A stretch of DNA of 64,000 bases, taken from NCBI GenBank assembly GCA_903853385.1, contig CAINTJ010000027.1:106401-170400 (forward strand), in the 5' to 3' direction. The stretch comes from an uncultured Gammaproteobacteria bacterium (GTDB lineage: Bacteria; Pseudomonadota; Gammaproteobacteria; Pseudomonadales; Pseudohongiellaceae). Position numbers and translations under genes: made by a program. Positions 1 through 8,344 of this stretch are shown one piece after another. Under the pieces are notes generated by a model that was not told the DNA's origin, did no database searches, and was given only the letters and a program-made list of their open reading frames with translations. Each line of letters begins with the position of its first letter. Positions within the stretch are counted from its first letter, which is position 1.

Positions 1-33
1 AAACCCCGCCGGTTAATACCGGCAGGGTTTTTA
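1..33. terminator. Intrinsic terminator hairpin
   Basis: An inverted repeat (AAACCC-GCCGG, loop TTAATA, CCGGC-GGGTTT) is followed on the + strand by a T-rich stretch and flanked by A's, so it can work in both directions. It lies just past the stop of the EF-G gene and probably ends that transcript. The left flank is cut by the window edge. Confidence 0.75.
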
Positions 34-50
34 TCAACCAGTTAAATTGT

Positions 51-2141
51 TTATTTTTTAGCGGCTGCTTTCTTTTCTTTCTCTTTGGCGATTACCGTTT
101 CAGAGACATTGCTCGGGCATGGAGAATAGTGCGAAAACTCCATTGAGAACTGACCGCGACCTGAAGTCATGGTTCGCAGGGTGCTGATGTAACCAAACAT
201 GTCGGCCAGCGGCACGTTGGCTTTGATACGCACACCGGTCAGGTTCTTTTCCTGATCCAGGATCATGCCACGACGACGGTTCAAATCACCGATGACATCA
301 CCTACGTGATCTTCAGGGCTGTAAACATCCACCTTCATGATGGGTTCAAGCAGTTGCGGGCCGGCTTTTGGCATGGTTTGACGGAACGCACCTTTGGCCG
401 CGATTTCAAACGCAATGGCTGAGGAGTCGACGGCGTGGAAGGCACCGTCGATCAGATCGACTTCAACGTCCAGCACCGGGAAGCCTGCCAGGGTTCCCGT
501 TGACATCATCAACCGGAAGCCCTTTTCTACGGCCGGATAAAATTCCTTGGGAACACTACCGCCCACCACCGAGGTAAGGAAGGTGAAACCGGAGTTGGGT
601 TCACCCGGACGGATGATGTAATCAATCTTGCCGTATTGTCCCGAACCGCCCGATTGCTTCTTGTGGGTATAGCTGTCTTCGACTTCGCGGGTGATGGTTT
701 CGCGGTATGCCACCTGCGGCTGGCCTACTACCAGCTCAACACCGTAGGTACGCTTCAGAATGTCGACTTTGATATCGAGGTGCAATTCACCCATGCCTTT
801 GAGGATGATCTCGCCGGAGTCGATATCGGTTTCAACACGGAAAGTCGGGTCTTCTGCTACCATTTTGCCGATGGCGATGCCCATTTTTTCAGTGGAGCCT
901 TTGTCTTTTGGCGTCACCGAGATGGAAATTACCGGCTCCGGGAACACCATCGCTTCCAGCGTACATTCGTGTTTGGGATCACACAGCGTGTGACCGGTTT
1001 GCACGTTCTTCATGCCAACGATGGCGATAATGTCGCCGGCTTCAGCATGGCTCAGTTCGTTACGTTCATTCGCCTGCATTTCAACCATGCGGCCAACACG
1101 GTCGGTTTTGCCGGTAAACGAGTTAAGGATGGTGTCACCTTTGTTCAATACTCCGGAGTAGATACGGCAGAAAGTCAGGGCACCAAAGCGGTCATCCATG
1201 ATTTTGAATGCCAAGGCGCGGAATGGCTCATCGGCTGAAACGATGGCAAATTTACCGTTGGGCTTGCCTTCTTCATCAGTCAATGGCTGCGGATTGACTT
1301 CGTGTGGTGCTGGCAAATAATCAACCACCGCGTCCAACAGCAGCTGCATGCCTTTGTTTTTGAAAGCCGAGCCACAGTAGGTGGGGAAGTAGACCAGTTC
1401 ACGCGTACCCTTGCGGATGCAACGTTTGATTTCTGCCTCGGAAATTTCTTCGCCTTCCAGGAACTTCATCAACACTTCGTCATCGACTTCAACAGCTGTT
1501 TCGATCAACTGGTTACGATACAACTCCACTTCATCAACCATCTCGGCTGGTACGTCACTGACGCTGTAGTTTTCCGGCTGGCCGGTTTCGTCCCAAATGT
1601 AGGCTTTACGAGCCAGAACATCGATCACACCTACGAAGGTTTCTTCGCTACCGATCGGCAAGGTCATGATCAGGGGGCGCGCGCCCAATACTTTTTGTAC
1701 CTGGGCGGTGACTTTCAGGAAATCGGCACCCACACGGTCCAATTTGTTTACGAATATCAAACGAGCCACTTTGGAGTCGTTCGCATAACGCCAGTTGGTC
1801 TCTGACTGCGGCTCAACTCCGCCGGAACCACAGAATACGCCGATGCCGCCGTCCAGTACTTTCAAGGAGCGATAGACTTCCACGGTAAAATCGACGTGGC
1901 CGGGGGTATCAATTACGTTGAAGCGGGTGCCTTTCCAGAAACAGCTCACCGCGGCAGACTGGATGGTGATGCCGCGCTCGGCTTCCTGGACCATGAAATC
2001 GGTAGTTGACTCACCTTCATGAACCTCACCAATCTTGTGGATTCTGCCGGTCAGCTTGAGGATGCGCTCAGTGGTAGTGGTTTTTCCGGCATCGACGTGG
2101 GCGAAGATACCAATATTTCTGTAAAGGGATAAATCAGTCAT
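51..2141 (-). CDS. fusA: Elongation factor G, second type (EF-G2/FusB-like)
   Basis: Translational GTPase that drives ribosomal translocation and/or ribosome recycling in the cytoplasm. The predicted 696-residue protein has the G1 motif AHVDAGKTT near its start, then DTPGHVDF and NKLDR, followed by EF-G domains II-V and a lysine-rich tail. I chose the ATG at 2141 (MTDLSLYRN), preceded by a GA-rich site; an upstream in-frame start would add 13 residues that do not fit the family. The sequence ([19 protein letters not shown]) resembles the stand-alone second EF-G of pseudomonads more than the str-operon copy, and no rpsL, rpsG or tuf gene is beside it. That a str-operon copy exists elsewhere is inference. 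Confidence 0.95.
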   Translation of the reverse strand: MTDLSLYRNIGIFAHVDAGKTTTTERILKLTGRIHKIGEVHEGESTTDFMVQEAERGITIQSAAVSCFWKGTRFNVIDTPGHVDFTVEVYRSLKVLDGGIGVFCGSGGVEPQSETNWRYANDSKVARLIFVNKLDRVGADFLKVTAQVQKVLGARPLIMTLPIGSEETFVGVIDVLARKAYIWDETGQPENYSVSDVPAEMVDEVELYRNQLIETAVEVDDEVLMKFLEGEEISEAEIKRCIRKGTRELVYFPTYCGSAFKNKGMQLLLDAVVDYLPAPHEVNPQPLTDEEGKPNGKFAIVSADEPFRALAFKIMDDRFGALTFCRIYSGVLNKGDTILNSFTGKTDRVGRMVEMQANERNELSHAEAGDIIAIVGMKNVQTGHTLCDPKHECTLEAMVFPEPVISISVTPKDKGSTEKMGIAIGKMVAEDPTFRVETDIDSGEIILKGMGELHLDIKVDILKRTYGVELVVGQPQVAYRETITREVEDSYTHKKQSGGSGQYGKIDYIIRPGEPNSGFTFLTSVVGGSVPKEFYPAVEKGFRLMMSTGTLAGFPVLDVEVDLIDGAFHAVDSSAIAFEIAAKGAFRQTMPKAGPQLLEPIMKVDVYSPEDHVGDVIGDLNRRRGMILDQEKNLTGVRIKANVPLADMFGYISTLRTMTSGRGQFSMEFSHYSPCPSNVSETVIAKEKEKKAAAKK

Positions 2142-2256
2142 AGCGCTCTCTATAATGCTGGGGTGAAAAAGGCGCTGCACGATACACTAAATCAGGCCAA
2201 TTTGCCCGAGGGTATATAAGGAAAACCGCCCTTTTCGCAGGAAACCAGCCTGGACT

Positions 2257-2265
2257 CCCCCCCCC
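2257..2265. repeat. Homopolymer tract of nine C (G9 on the minus strand)
   Basis: Nine consecutive C's lie in the gap between the EF-G start and the C13 peptidase stop, about 115 bases upstream of the EF-G start codon. Such tracts can slip during replication or be miscounted in sequencing. No function can be assigned. Confidence 0.6.
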
Positions 2266-2361
2266 ACCACCTATTCGTCCCCTCCTGAAAGCTGCGGTCC
2301 AGCCTGCCAGTGCCGGACAGCAGTCCCGCCGGCCAGCATCAAGCCTGAAGTTGCATGGCTG

Positions 2362-3171
2362 TTAAAACACCCGACCCGTAGCCGGGTCCTGGGAGGCTTC
2401 AAGTGCGGGCAGTGCCAAATCGCGCATGTGAGGGCCGAAGAAGACTTGCGGCTTTGATGAAGGAAAATTATTGGTCCGCTCGGTCGAATTGACGCAAGTC
2501 CTGACATCATCCGCCAGCAATCCCCAGTTGTTGTGACGGGGCCAGGCATCGATAAAACACTGATCGAAAAACGTGTAATGCAGGTTGTTGGAGCATCCGA
2601 AAGAGGGCAAGTTGGCAGCGCTCGCAGACATCACAATCCGCTCCTCGCGGGTAATGCCTGGACGCATATAGGTACCGCTAAAACAGGCGGAAACCACCAG
2701 GATCGTCGGCCGTCCCGCGCACGGGTTCAGCATTGACTCCAAGCGCGAAGGGCGTACGAAATACTGGGGGGTATCTGCCGACATCGCAATGCCGTCCGGC
2801 GAGCCATGCCCGGTCAGATAAACCAGGCAACCCTCACCCTCCTGCGGACTGAGCATGGCCAGCGAACGCTCCAGTCCCTGCAAACCGCTGGCCAGCCACC
2901 GTTTGTCTGCGCTGGCATGCAGTTCTGTGAAGGAAGCAATATCACTATGACCTTTGAGCACCTGGGCAAAATCATTGACGAAGTTATCAAAGACGTTTTG
3001 CTCATTGCCCACTGCGGCCAGCACCACATGCCAACGTGTGGCGCTGTGTGCTGTCTGCGCCGCCACTGGCACGCCACTGTCCGCCTGCGCAAATAGACCG
3101 TCGCTCGGCGCTGCACCCGCGCCAGCAGCCAGCGACGCAGACAATATCAATAATATCAGGACAGTTTTCAT
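2362..3171 (-). CDS. Secreted C13-family (legumain/caspase-like) cysteine peptidase
   Basis: A 269-residue protein with a cleavable Sec signal peptide (hydrophobic residues 4-20, AxA-type site near 21), so a periplasmic or secreted cysteine peptidase is likely. The clan CD dyad is visible: His122 in TGHGS and Cys163 in SACFSG, 41 residues apart. The later segment SASAANLPSFGC matches the conserved 'AxRADxxSFGC'-type region of bacterial C13 proteins. Known C13 enzymes cut after Asn or act as transamidases; the substrate here is unknown. It lies 59 bases downstream of the hapE stop on the same strand but has no obvious functional link. No strong ribosome binding site is seen at the chosen ATG. 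Confidence 0.8.
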   Translation of the reverse strand: MKTVLILLILSASLAAGAGAAPSDGLFAQADSGVPVAAQTAHSATRWHVVLAAVGNEQNVFDNFVNDFAQVLKGHSDIASFTELHASADKRWLASGLQGLERSLAMLSPQEGEGCLVYLTGHGSPDGIAMSADTPQYFVRPSRLESMLNPCAGRPTILVVSACFSGTYMRPGITREERIVMSASAANLPSFGCSNNLHYTFFDQCFIDAWPRHNNWGLLADDVRTCVNSTERTNNFPSSKPQVFFGPHMRDLALPALEASQDPATGRVF

Positions 3172-3230
3172 GGCATGGTTAATCCATGGCGCACCGTTCA
3201 GCTGAACACGTGCCGTTAGTTTTACCCGGT

Positions 3231-4712
3231 TTATCTAGGATAAAACACCGGAATCTTCGCATCGATGTTAACCCACACTGATTTCGGTTCGGTATATTCA
3301 TGCATCGCGAAATGACCCATTTCACGGCCATAACCGGAGTCCTTGACGCCACCAAACGGTGAACCCGGGTGAAAGCGCTTGTAACAGTTGATCCACACCA
3401 TGCCGGCCTCCATGTGGCGCGCCATCAGATGTGCACGTTGCAGGTTGTTGGTCCACAAGCCGCCGCCGAGGCCGTAGATGGTGTTGTTAGCCATCGCCAA
3501 CGCCTCTTCGTCGTTCTTGAAGGTGGAAACCACCACAAACGGACCAAATACTTCTTCCTGACACACGCGATCATTGATGCTTTTTGCCCGCACTACCGTT
3601 GGCTCCACAAAGCAGCCTTTCTGCAAGTCCGTATGGGACGGGGCCTTGCCACCCAGCAGCAGCTCACCACCTTCCTCCTGTGCCACCTTGCAATAGTTGA
3701 GCACACGTTCCTGATGCATCTTCGAGGTCAGCGGCCCCATCTCGGTGGTCGGATCCTGCGGATTGCCAAGCTTGATGGAGGCCGCCAGCTTGAGAAATTT
3801 GTCGAGAAATTCATCAGCGATTTTTTCATGCAGCATCAGCCGCGAGCCGGCGATGCATGCCTGGCCCTGGTTATGGAAAATCGCAAACGCTGAACCGTTT
3901 ACCGCCGCCATCAGGTTGGCATCCTCAAACACGATGTTGGCGCCCTTGCCGCCCAGCTCCAGTTGAATGCGCTTCAGGTTGCCGGCCGATGCCTGCACAA
4001 TCTTGCGGCCGGTGGCAGTGGAGCCTGTGAATGACAATTTGTCGACGCCCATATGCTCAGCCAGATATTGACCCGCGATATGGCCATAACCCGGAATTAC
4101 ATTGATTACGCCCGGCGGGAACCCCACTTCCCGGGCCAGTTCCGCCACCCGCAGGGTCGACAGTGGTGTCAGTTCAGCTTGTTTCATCACCACGCAGTTG
4201 CCGGCTGCCAACGCCGGCCCCAGTTTCCAGCTGGTAAACATCAACGGAAAATTCCATGGCACCACCTGCCCGACTACGCCGACCGGTACGCGCGTCACAT
4301 AATTCAGAAAGCCGGTATCGACCGGAATCACTGTGCCTTCATTTTTGTCACACATACCGGCGAAATAACGGAAAGTGGCCACTGTGCGCGCCACATCCAG
4401 ATTACGGGTATCCCGGATCGGATGGCCGGTATCCAGCGTTTCGATCAGCGACAAATTGTCACGATCTTTTTCAATCGCATCCGCCAGCTTGCCGATCAAC
4501 ACGCCACGATCCGACGGCGACATGGCTGACCACGCGGGAAATGCCTTGCGCGCCGCCGCTACCGCACGATCTACATCCGCAGGCTTGGCCTCCGACACTT
4601 TCGCCAACAGGGAATTGTCATAAGGATTGAACACATCAAAAGTACTGCCATCGAGCGCGTCAACGAATTCGTTATTGATAAACAGCTGAGTCTGAAAAAC
4701 GGGAAGAGCCAT
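3231..4712 (-). CDS. hapE: Aldehyde dehydrogenase, probable 4-hydroxymuconic semialdehyde dehydrogenase (HapE-like)
   Basis: A 493-residue NAD(P)-dependent aldehyde dehydrogenase. Catalytic residues are visible: Asn154 in PWNFP, Glu252 in LELGGKG and the nucleophile Cys286 in NQGQAC; FTGSTATG marks the cofactor site. By sequence alone it could be a betaine-aldehyde or general semialdehyde dehydrogenase. The assignment rests on position: it is the third gene of a same-strand set after both hydroquinone dioxygenase subunits, the order hapC-hapD-hapE described for the 4-hydroxyacetophenone pathway of Pseudomonas fluorescens ACB. There HapE oxidises 4-hydroxymuconic semialdehyde to maleylacetate. 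A 111-base gap holding a perfect inverted repeat separates it from hapD. Confidence 0.85.
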   Translation of the reverse strand: MALPVFQTQLFINNEFVDALDGSTFDVFNPYDNSLLAKVSEAKPADVDRAVAAARKAFPAWSAMSPSDRGVLIGKLADAIEKDRDNLSLIETLDTGHPIRDTRNLDVARTVATFRYFAGMCDKNEGTVIPVDTGFLNYVTRVPVGVVGQVVPWNFPLMFTSWKLGPALAAGNCVVMKQAELTPLSTLRVAELAREVGFPPGVINVIPGYGHIAGQYLAEHMGVDKLSFTGSTATGRKIVQASAGNLKRIQLELGGKGANIVFEDANLMAAVNGSAFAIFHNQGQACIAGSRLMLHEKIADEFLDKFLKLAASIKLGNPQDPTTEMGPLTSKMHQERVLNYCKVAQEEGGELLLGGKAPSHTDLQKGCFVEPTVVRAKSINDRVCQEEVFGPFVVVSTFKNDEEALAMANNTIYGLGGGLWTNNLQRAHLMARHMEAGMVWINCYKRFHPGSPFGGVKDSGYGREMGHFAMHEYTEPKSVWVNIDAKIPVFYPR

Positions 4713-4775
4713 GTTTGCACCAATGCACTGAAATGGATTGCAGCCTGCGCTGCGGTTTGGATGAAGCCAAATGCG

Positions 4776-4810
4776 ACAAGGCCCGGCAAGCTTGCACTTC
4801 CGGGCCTTGT
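4776..4810. other. Perfect 11-bp inverted repeat between hapD and hapE
   Basis: ACAAGGCCCGG at 4776-4786 is mirrored by CCGGGCCTTGT at 4800-4810, with a 13-base loop. In the direction of transcription (minus) no U-run follows, so it is not a standard terminator. It could be an mRNA processing or stability hairpin that sets the ratio of dioxygenase to dehydrogenase, or a leaky terminator. Role inferred. Confidence 0.6.
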
Positions 4811-4823
4811 TTCTTTCAATTGC

Positions 4824-5819
4824 TTACCAGCGTGAAGCTGTAATCGGGAACGGTTCCAATTCCCCTTTGGCGTATTTCTCCTCCAGCCCAGGTGTGCCAT
4901 TCTCCAGCACCATCAGCATCGAACGCTTCGGCGAAAAGCCCTGGTGACGGATATCCGCAGGCATCGCACACACATCGCCTGCCTTCATCACAATACGTCC
5001 ACGTGGATTGCCGGTGTTCTTGTCCTGGATGTTCCACTGGATTTCATCTGTCAATTGAATAAACCACTCATTGCGGTCATTGCCATGGATCACCGGCAAC
5101 ATATGCTCTTCACTGGTCACGCAGCAAATGCAGGCACGCGTGATCGAAGTGAACGATGGATTCCAGGTAACGTCAGCGCGCGCAATATGATCAAACAGAT
5201 TGAACGCATGCACCTGATCTTCAAAGCCCGGTTCAATTTCGATATCCGGCTTGTCAAATGTCATATCAGCAAAGGCGCGATTGATCGGATGGCCTGAAGC
5301 ATCAGAACGCGGCTTGGTATCACCCGGCAACCCCATCATACGACGTGCGGGTTCAAAACCGCGAATCAACGGACCAGCCGCATCGCGGGTTTTGGGTCCC
5401 AGCGGCGAGCCGGTTTCCATTGGTGCACGCAAGGGATCGTAGCCTTCGTTGATCCAGTTGATGGAAATGGTTTCAAACGCTACCCGTACATCATCAGTGT
5501 TGAAGGTTTCCAGAAAATCCACGCCGGTGTCACGATGGCCTTTGCTATAGGTGCCCGCATAGATATCAACCGTACCGTAATGATTCTGGGTACCGAATAC
5601 ATCATCAAAGAAAATCCAGCCGTAGAAAAAGCCCCAGCCAATGTCACGCACCATCGCACGCAGGAAACGGTCGACTTCAACGGTGTGGGTGCCTTTGGGC
5701 CAGCTCACATGCACAAAATACATGTCGCGCTCGAAAGTGAAACTGCCAAACTGGAATTTTTTGTAGCCCAGCACCGGATCGGGTGCTGAAGCGATAAGTT
5801 TTACGCTGGCTATGCTCAT
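4824..5819 (-). CDS. hapD: Hydroquinone 1,2-dioxygenase large (catalytic) subunit
   Basis: A 331-residue (about 38 kDa) subunit of the two-component Fe(II) hydroquinone 1,2-dioxygenase (HapCD/PnpCD/HqdAB type), which opens hydroquinone to 4-hydroxymuconic semialdehyde. The iron ligands can be read: His245, Asn247 and Glu251 in HGNDRNE, and His292 in ADIRHQG. The spacing (H-x-N-x3-E, then 47 residues between the two histidines) is the same as the ligand set I recall from the PnpCD structure (His256/Asn258/Glu262/His303). The size matches the large HapD subunit. It follows hapC after 39 bases and lies in the same transcriptional direction. Confidence 0.92.
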   Translation of the reverse strand: MSIASVKLIASAPDPVLGYKKFQFGSFTFERDMYFVHVSWPKGTHTVEVDRFLRAMVRDIGWGFFYGWIFFDDVFGTQNHYGTVDIYAGTYSKGHRDTGVDFLETFNTDDVRVAFETISINWINEGYDPLRAPMETGSPLGPKTRDAAGPLIRGFEPARRMMGLPGDTKPRSDASGHPINRAFADMTFDKPDIEIEPGFEDQVHAFNLFDHIARADVTWNPSFTSITRACICCVTSEEHMLPVIHGNDRNEWFIQLTDEIQWNIQDKNTGNPRGRIVMKAGDVCAMPADIRHQGFSPKRSMLMVLENGTPGLEEKYAKGELEPFPITASRW

Positions 5820-5858
5820 GGGAATCCTCTCAGAATATTGAAATATGGGTGACCGGAT

Positions 5859-6350
5859 TTAGTCGAGGACGCAGATCTTGGACCAGCGCTCCACACTTTC
5901 AGGGCCGGCTGAAGTCTGAATCAGACAGACTGATGGCTTGATTGCCGACAACTGATAGGCCGCACCTTTGGGCAACAAGACTTCATGGCCGCGCCGCGCT
6001 CGCACTTTACCCATACGCTTGCCTTTGGGCTCACCGTTGATCTTGATGGCACCAGCCTGATGCGTTGGTTTCTGGTCATCGCCCAACTGGAAGAATGTGA
6101 ACTCGATTTCACCATCCATCACGATGGCAAATTCATCGTGGGGAGCGGTGTACCAGGCTGAGGTTCCTTCAGCTCTTACCACTTCGGCAGCATATTCAAG
6201 GTTGGAAGCCACCATCACCCGCTCATAGGGTTTGGCAGCGTTGGCCACTTCGAAAATATTGGAAAAGGCATAGTGGCGCAAATCATCATTGAGATCGATT
6301 GAGCCTTTTTCGTAGGAGTTCAATGACCCTACTTTGGTTTTGAAACTCAT
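5859..6350 (-). CDS. hapC: Hydroquinone 1,2-dioxygenase small subunit
   Basis: A 163-residue (about 18 kDa) cupin-like protein, the small partner of the large subunit encoded directly downstream; its size matches the known small HapC subunit. HDEFAIVMDGEIEF and RRGHEVLLPKG are typical cupin strand-turn patterns. In this family the small subunit supports activity while iron sits in the large one. The reading frame is open for another 84 codons upstream, but that part overlaps the end of the preceding gene and looks non-coding. The ATG at 6350 has a clear GAGGGG ribosome binding site, so I use it. Confidence 0.9.
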   Translation of the reverse strand: MSFKTKVGSLNSYEKGSIDLNDDLRHYAFSNIFEVANAAKPYERVMVASNLEYAAEVVRAEGTSAWYTAPHDEFAIVMDGEIEFTFFQLGDDQKPTHQAGAIKINGEPKGKRMGKVRARRGHEVLLPKGAAYQLSAIKPSVCLIQTSAGPESVERWSKICVLD

Positions 6351-6394
6351 GGCATTACCCCTCTTGATTACAATTTTACCGAAAGATGATATGG

Positions 6395-6420
6395 ACAGCC
6401 TCCCGACTTGGCAAGGCTGT
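6395..6420. other. Short inverted repeat between PQQ dehydrogenase and hapC
   Basis: ACAGCCT and AGGCTGT flank a 12-base loop just past the stop of the PQQ dehydrogenase gene. There is no U-run in the transcribed direction, so read-through into hapC is expected. It may be an intercistronic stability hairpin. Confidence 0.4.
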
Positions 6421-6424
6421 TCCC

Positions 6425-8179
6425 TTATGGCAAGGCAAATACATACAAACGATTCTCGGTGCCGGCTTTCAGGCCCGGCAGCAAACGCCGCTGGCTGGCA
6501 GTAGTCACGGAGGAACCGGTGCTGGCCGCCACATATTGCTTGCCGTTCACCGCAAAGCTGATCGGATAACCGGTTAACGACGAACCCAGATTGACCTCCC
6601 ACACCACTGCGCCGGTATTCTGGTCGAACGCACGGAAATTACCCTCGATATCGCCTCCGAACACCAGACCGCCGCCGGTGGTGACCATCGACAGTGCCGT
6701 ACCTGCCATATCAAACTTCCAGGCAGTACGGCCAGTTTCGGCAGAAACAGCAAACACCGAACCGATGCCTTTGGCACCGGCTGCCAGCTTGTCTCGACCT
6801 GAAATGCCATATAACGCTTCCACATCCGGCTTGGCCAGGGTCACAGTGACATCTGAGCAGGTATTCTGCAAACCGTAATACATCATGTTGGTGAGGGGAC
6901 TATAAGCGCCTGCCCACCAGTTTTTGCCGCCGGTCAGGGCCGGGCACACTTCCGCGGTATCGCCCTTGGCGTGAAAGGTGGTGGCTGGATTGACGGTGAC
7001 TTCGCCGGTCTTGCCATCAATGCTGGCCACCACATTCTGCTGGACTGTGGGCCGCGCCCACAGGAACTTGCCTGTTTGCCGGTCCAGGGTATAAATGATG
7101 CCGGTCTTGCCAGGGATGCCGGTCAATACCTTGTAGGTTTTGCCCTTTTCGATGTCAGGGCTGATCCACGCCACTTGCTTGGGATCAGGCGCCACCTGGG
7201 TATCTACCAGCAAGCGTTCAAACGGATGATCCAGATCCCAATGATCCACAATATGCTGGTAATACCAGACGATGTGGCCATTATCCGGATTTATTGCCAG
7301 CGTGGAGTTGTGATAAAGATATTTGTTGTCATTGCCGGCCAGCAGGAATTTGGGGGCCGGCGCTGTCACCGAGGTGCCCATATAGATCAGGTCGAGTTCA
7401 GGATCGTAACTGGCCGTCATCCACGCCCCGACATGCCAACGCGATTCCCACGGCATGCCACCCCAGGTATCAACACCTTCGCCCGGTTTCTGGATGGTAT
7501 TGAGTCGCCATAGCTCTTTGCCGGTATTGGCATCATGGGCAGTGATGACACAGGCGTCAGGTCCGGCACTGGGCATGCAGGTGCGACCGGAAATGACCTT
7601 GCCCTTGATGATCAGCGGGCCGGCGCTTTGCTGAGCCGGATTCTTGCGGTAATCCAGTACCTGCGTCTGCCATTTTTGCTTGCCGGTGTTGGCATCCAGG
7701 CCCACCAGATAATCATCATTGCTGGGAAAAATAATGGTGTCTCCATAGATTCCCAGCGAACGTTTGGTTTCATAGGCTTGCAGGTAGTCGCCAATGTCTT
7801 CCGGAATGGCGCGATGGTGTTCCCACAACTGTTCACCGGTCGCGGCATTATGGGCACTGACCACATCGCCTGGATGCGGCATGTAAAGAGTGCCGTCATA
7901 GACCAGCGGCGTACCTTCCTGGATTGAGCCTTTGTGGAGCGGGATGCTCCAGGCCAGTTTCAATTGCTTGACATTCTTGCTGGTGATTTGCTTGAGCGGA
8001 CTATAACCCCAGGAGTTCAGGGTGCGCCGCCACATCAACCAGTCAGCATCGGCCGGGTTTACCAGCATTGCATCGTTTACCGGCACAAACGCGTGCTTTT
8101 GTGCTTGCACATCCGGCACCATTACTGTGCAGGCAGCTGCCAACCCAAGCACACACAACACCAGCCTTTTGGATGCCAT
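6425..8179 (-). CDS. Periplasmic PQQ-dependent dehydrogenase (quinoprotein alcohol dehydrogenase family)
   Basis: An eight-bladed beta-propeller quinoprotein of 584 residues with a Sec signal peptide ending near VQA (26). Repeated tryptophan-docking segments (for example DANTGKELWR, DANTGKQKW) are seen. TWGGMPWESR, SYDPELDLIYMGTS and DHWDLD (312-317, region of the catalytic aspartate) match the family core. There is no CxxCH, so no fused cytochrome c. The adjacent Cys-Cys pair of classical alcohol and methanol dehydrogenases is absent; the region reads SLGIYGDTIIFPS, while Cys201 and Cys210 sit later. The ATG at 8179 has an AGGGGA site; the longer frame is not needed. It is the first gene of the hap set, 74 bases ahead of hapC. 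Substrate unknown, probably an alcohol or aldehyde feeding hydroquinone formation. Confidence 0.9.
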   Translation of the reverse strand: MASKRLVLCVLGLAAACTVMVPDVQAQKHAFVPVNDAMLVNPADADWLMWRRTLNSWGYSPLKQITSKNVKQLKLAWSIPLHKGSIQEGTPLVYDGTLYMPHPGDVVSAHNAATGEQLWEHHRAIPEDIGDYLQAYETKRSLGIYGDTIIFPSNDDYLVGLDANTGKQKWQTQVLDYRKNPAQQSAGPLIIKGKVISGRTCMPSAGPDACVITAHDANTGKELWRLNTIQKPGEGVDTWGGMPWESRWHVGAWMTASYDPELDLIYMGTSVTAPAPKFLLAGNDNKYLYHNSTLAINPDNGHIVWYYQHIVDHWDLDHPFERLLVDTQVAPDPKQVAWISPDIEKGKTYKVLTGIPGKTGIIYTLDRQTGKFLWARPTVQQNVVASIDGKTGEVTVNPATTFHAKGDTAEVCPALTGGKNWWAGAYSPLTNMMYYGLQNTCSDVTVTLAKPDVEALYGISGRDKLAAGAKGIGSVFAVSAETGRTAWKFDMAGTALSMVTTGGGLVFGGDIEGNFRAFDQNTGAVVWEVNLGSSLTGYPISFAVNGKQYVAASTGSSVTTASQRRLLPGLKAGTENRLYVFALP

Positions 8180-8344
8180 GCAATTCCCCTGATGCCTTAC
8201 AATTATTGTTGATTTAATACGATCCAATCTAGCAAAGCCCTCCCCCAGTGTCACCAGCAAAGACGGTGCAAATCCGCCGACATGCCTTGGACATTGCCGA
8301 CTCTGGCTTTACTATAGCGCCTATTCGTTTGCATCCCCCCCGCC

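Noticed and set aside
3196..3207. 12-base palindrome GTTCAGCTGAAC between hapE and the C13 gene as an operator
   Set aside because: Too short and isolated to separate from chance, and no promoter boxes are seen around it.
8280..8330. Possible rapA promoter (TTGGAC, 17 bases, TACTAT)
   Set aside because: Only about half of the consensus positions match, so I do not list it as a feature.
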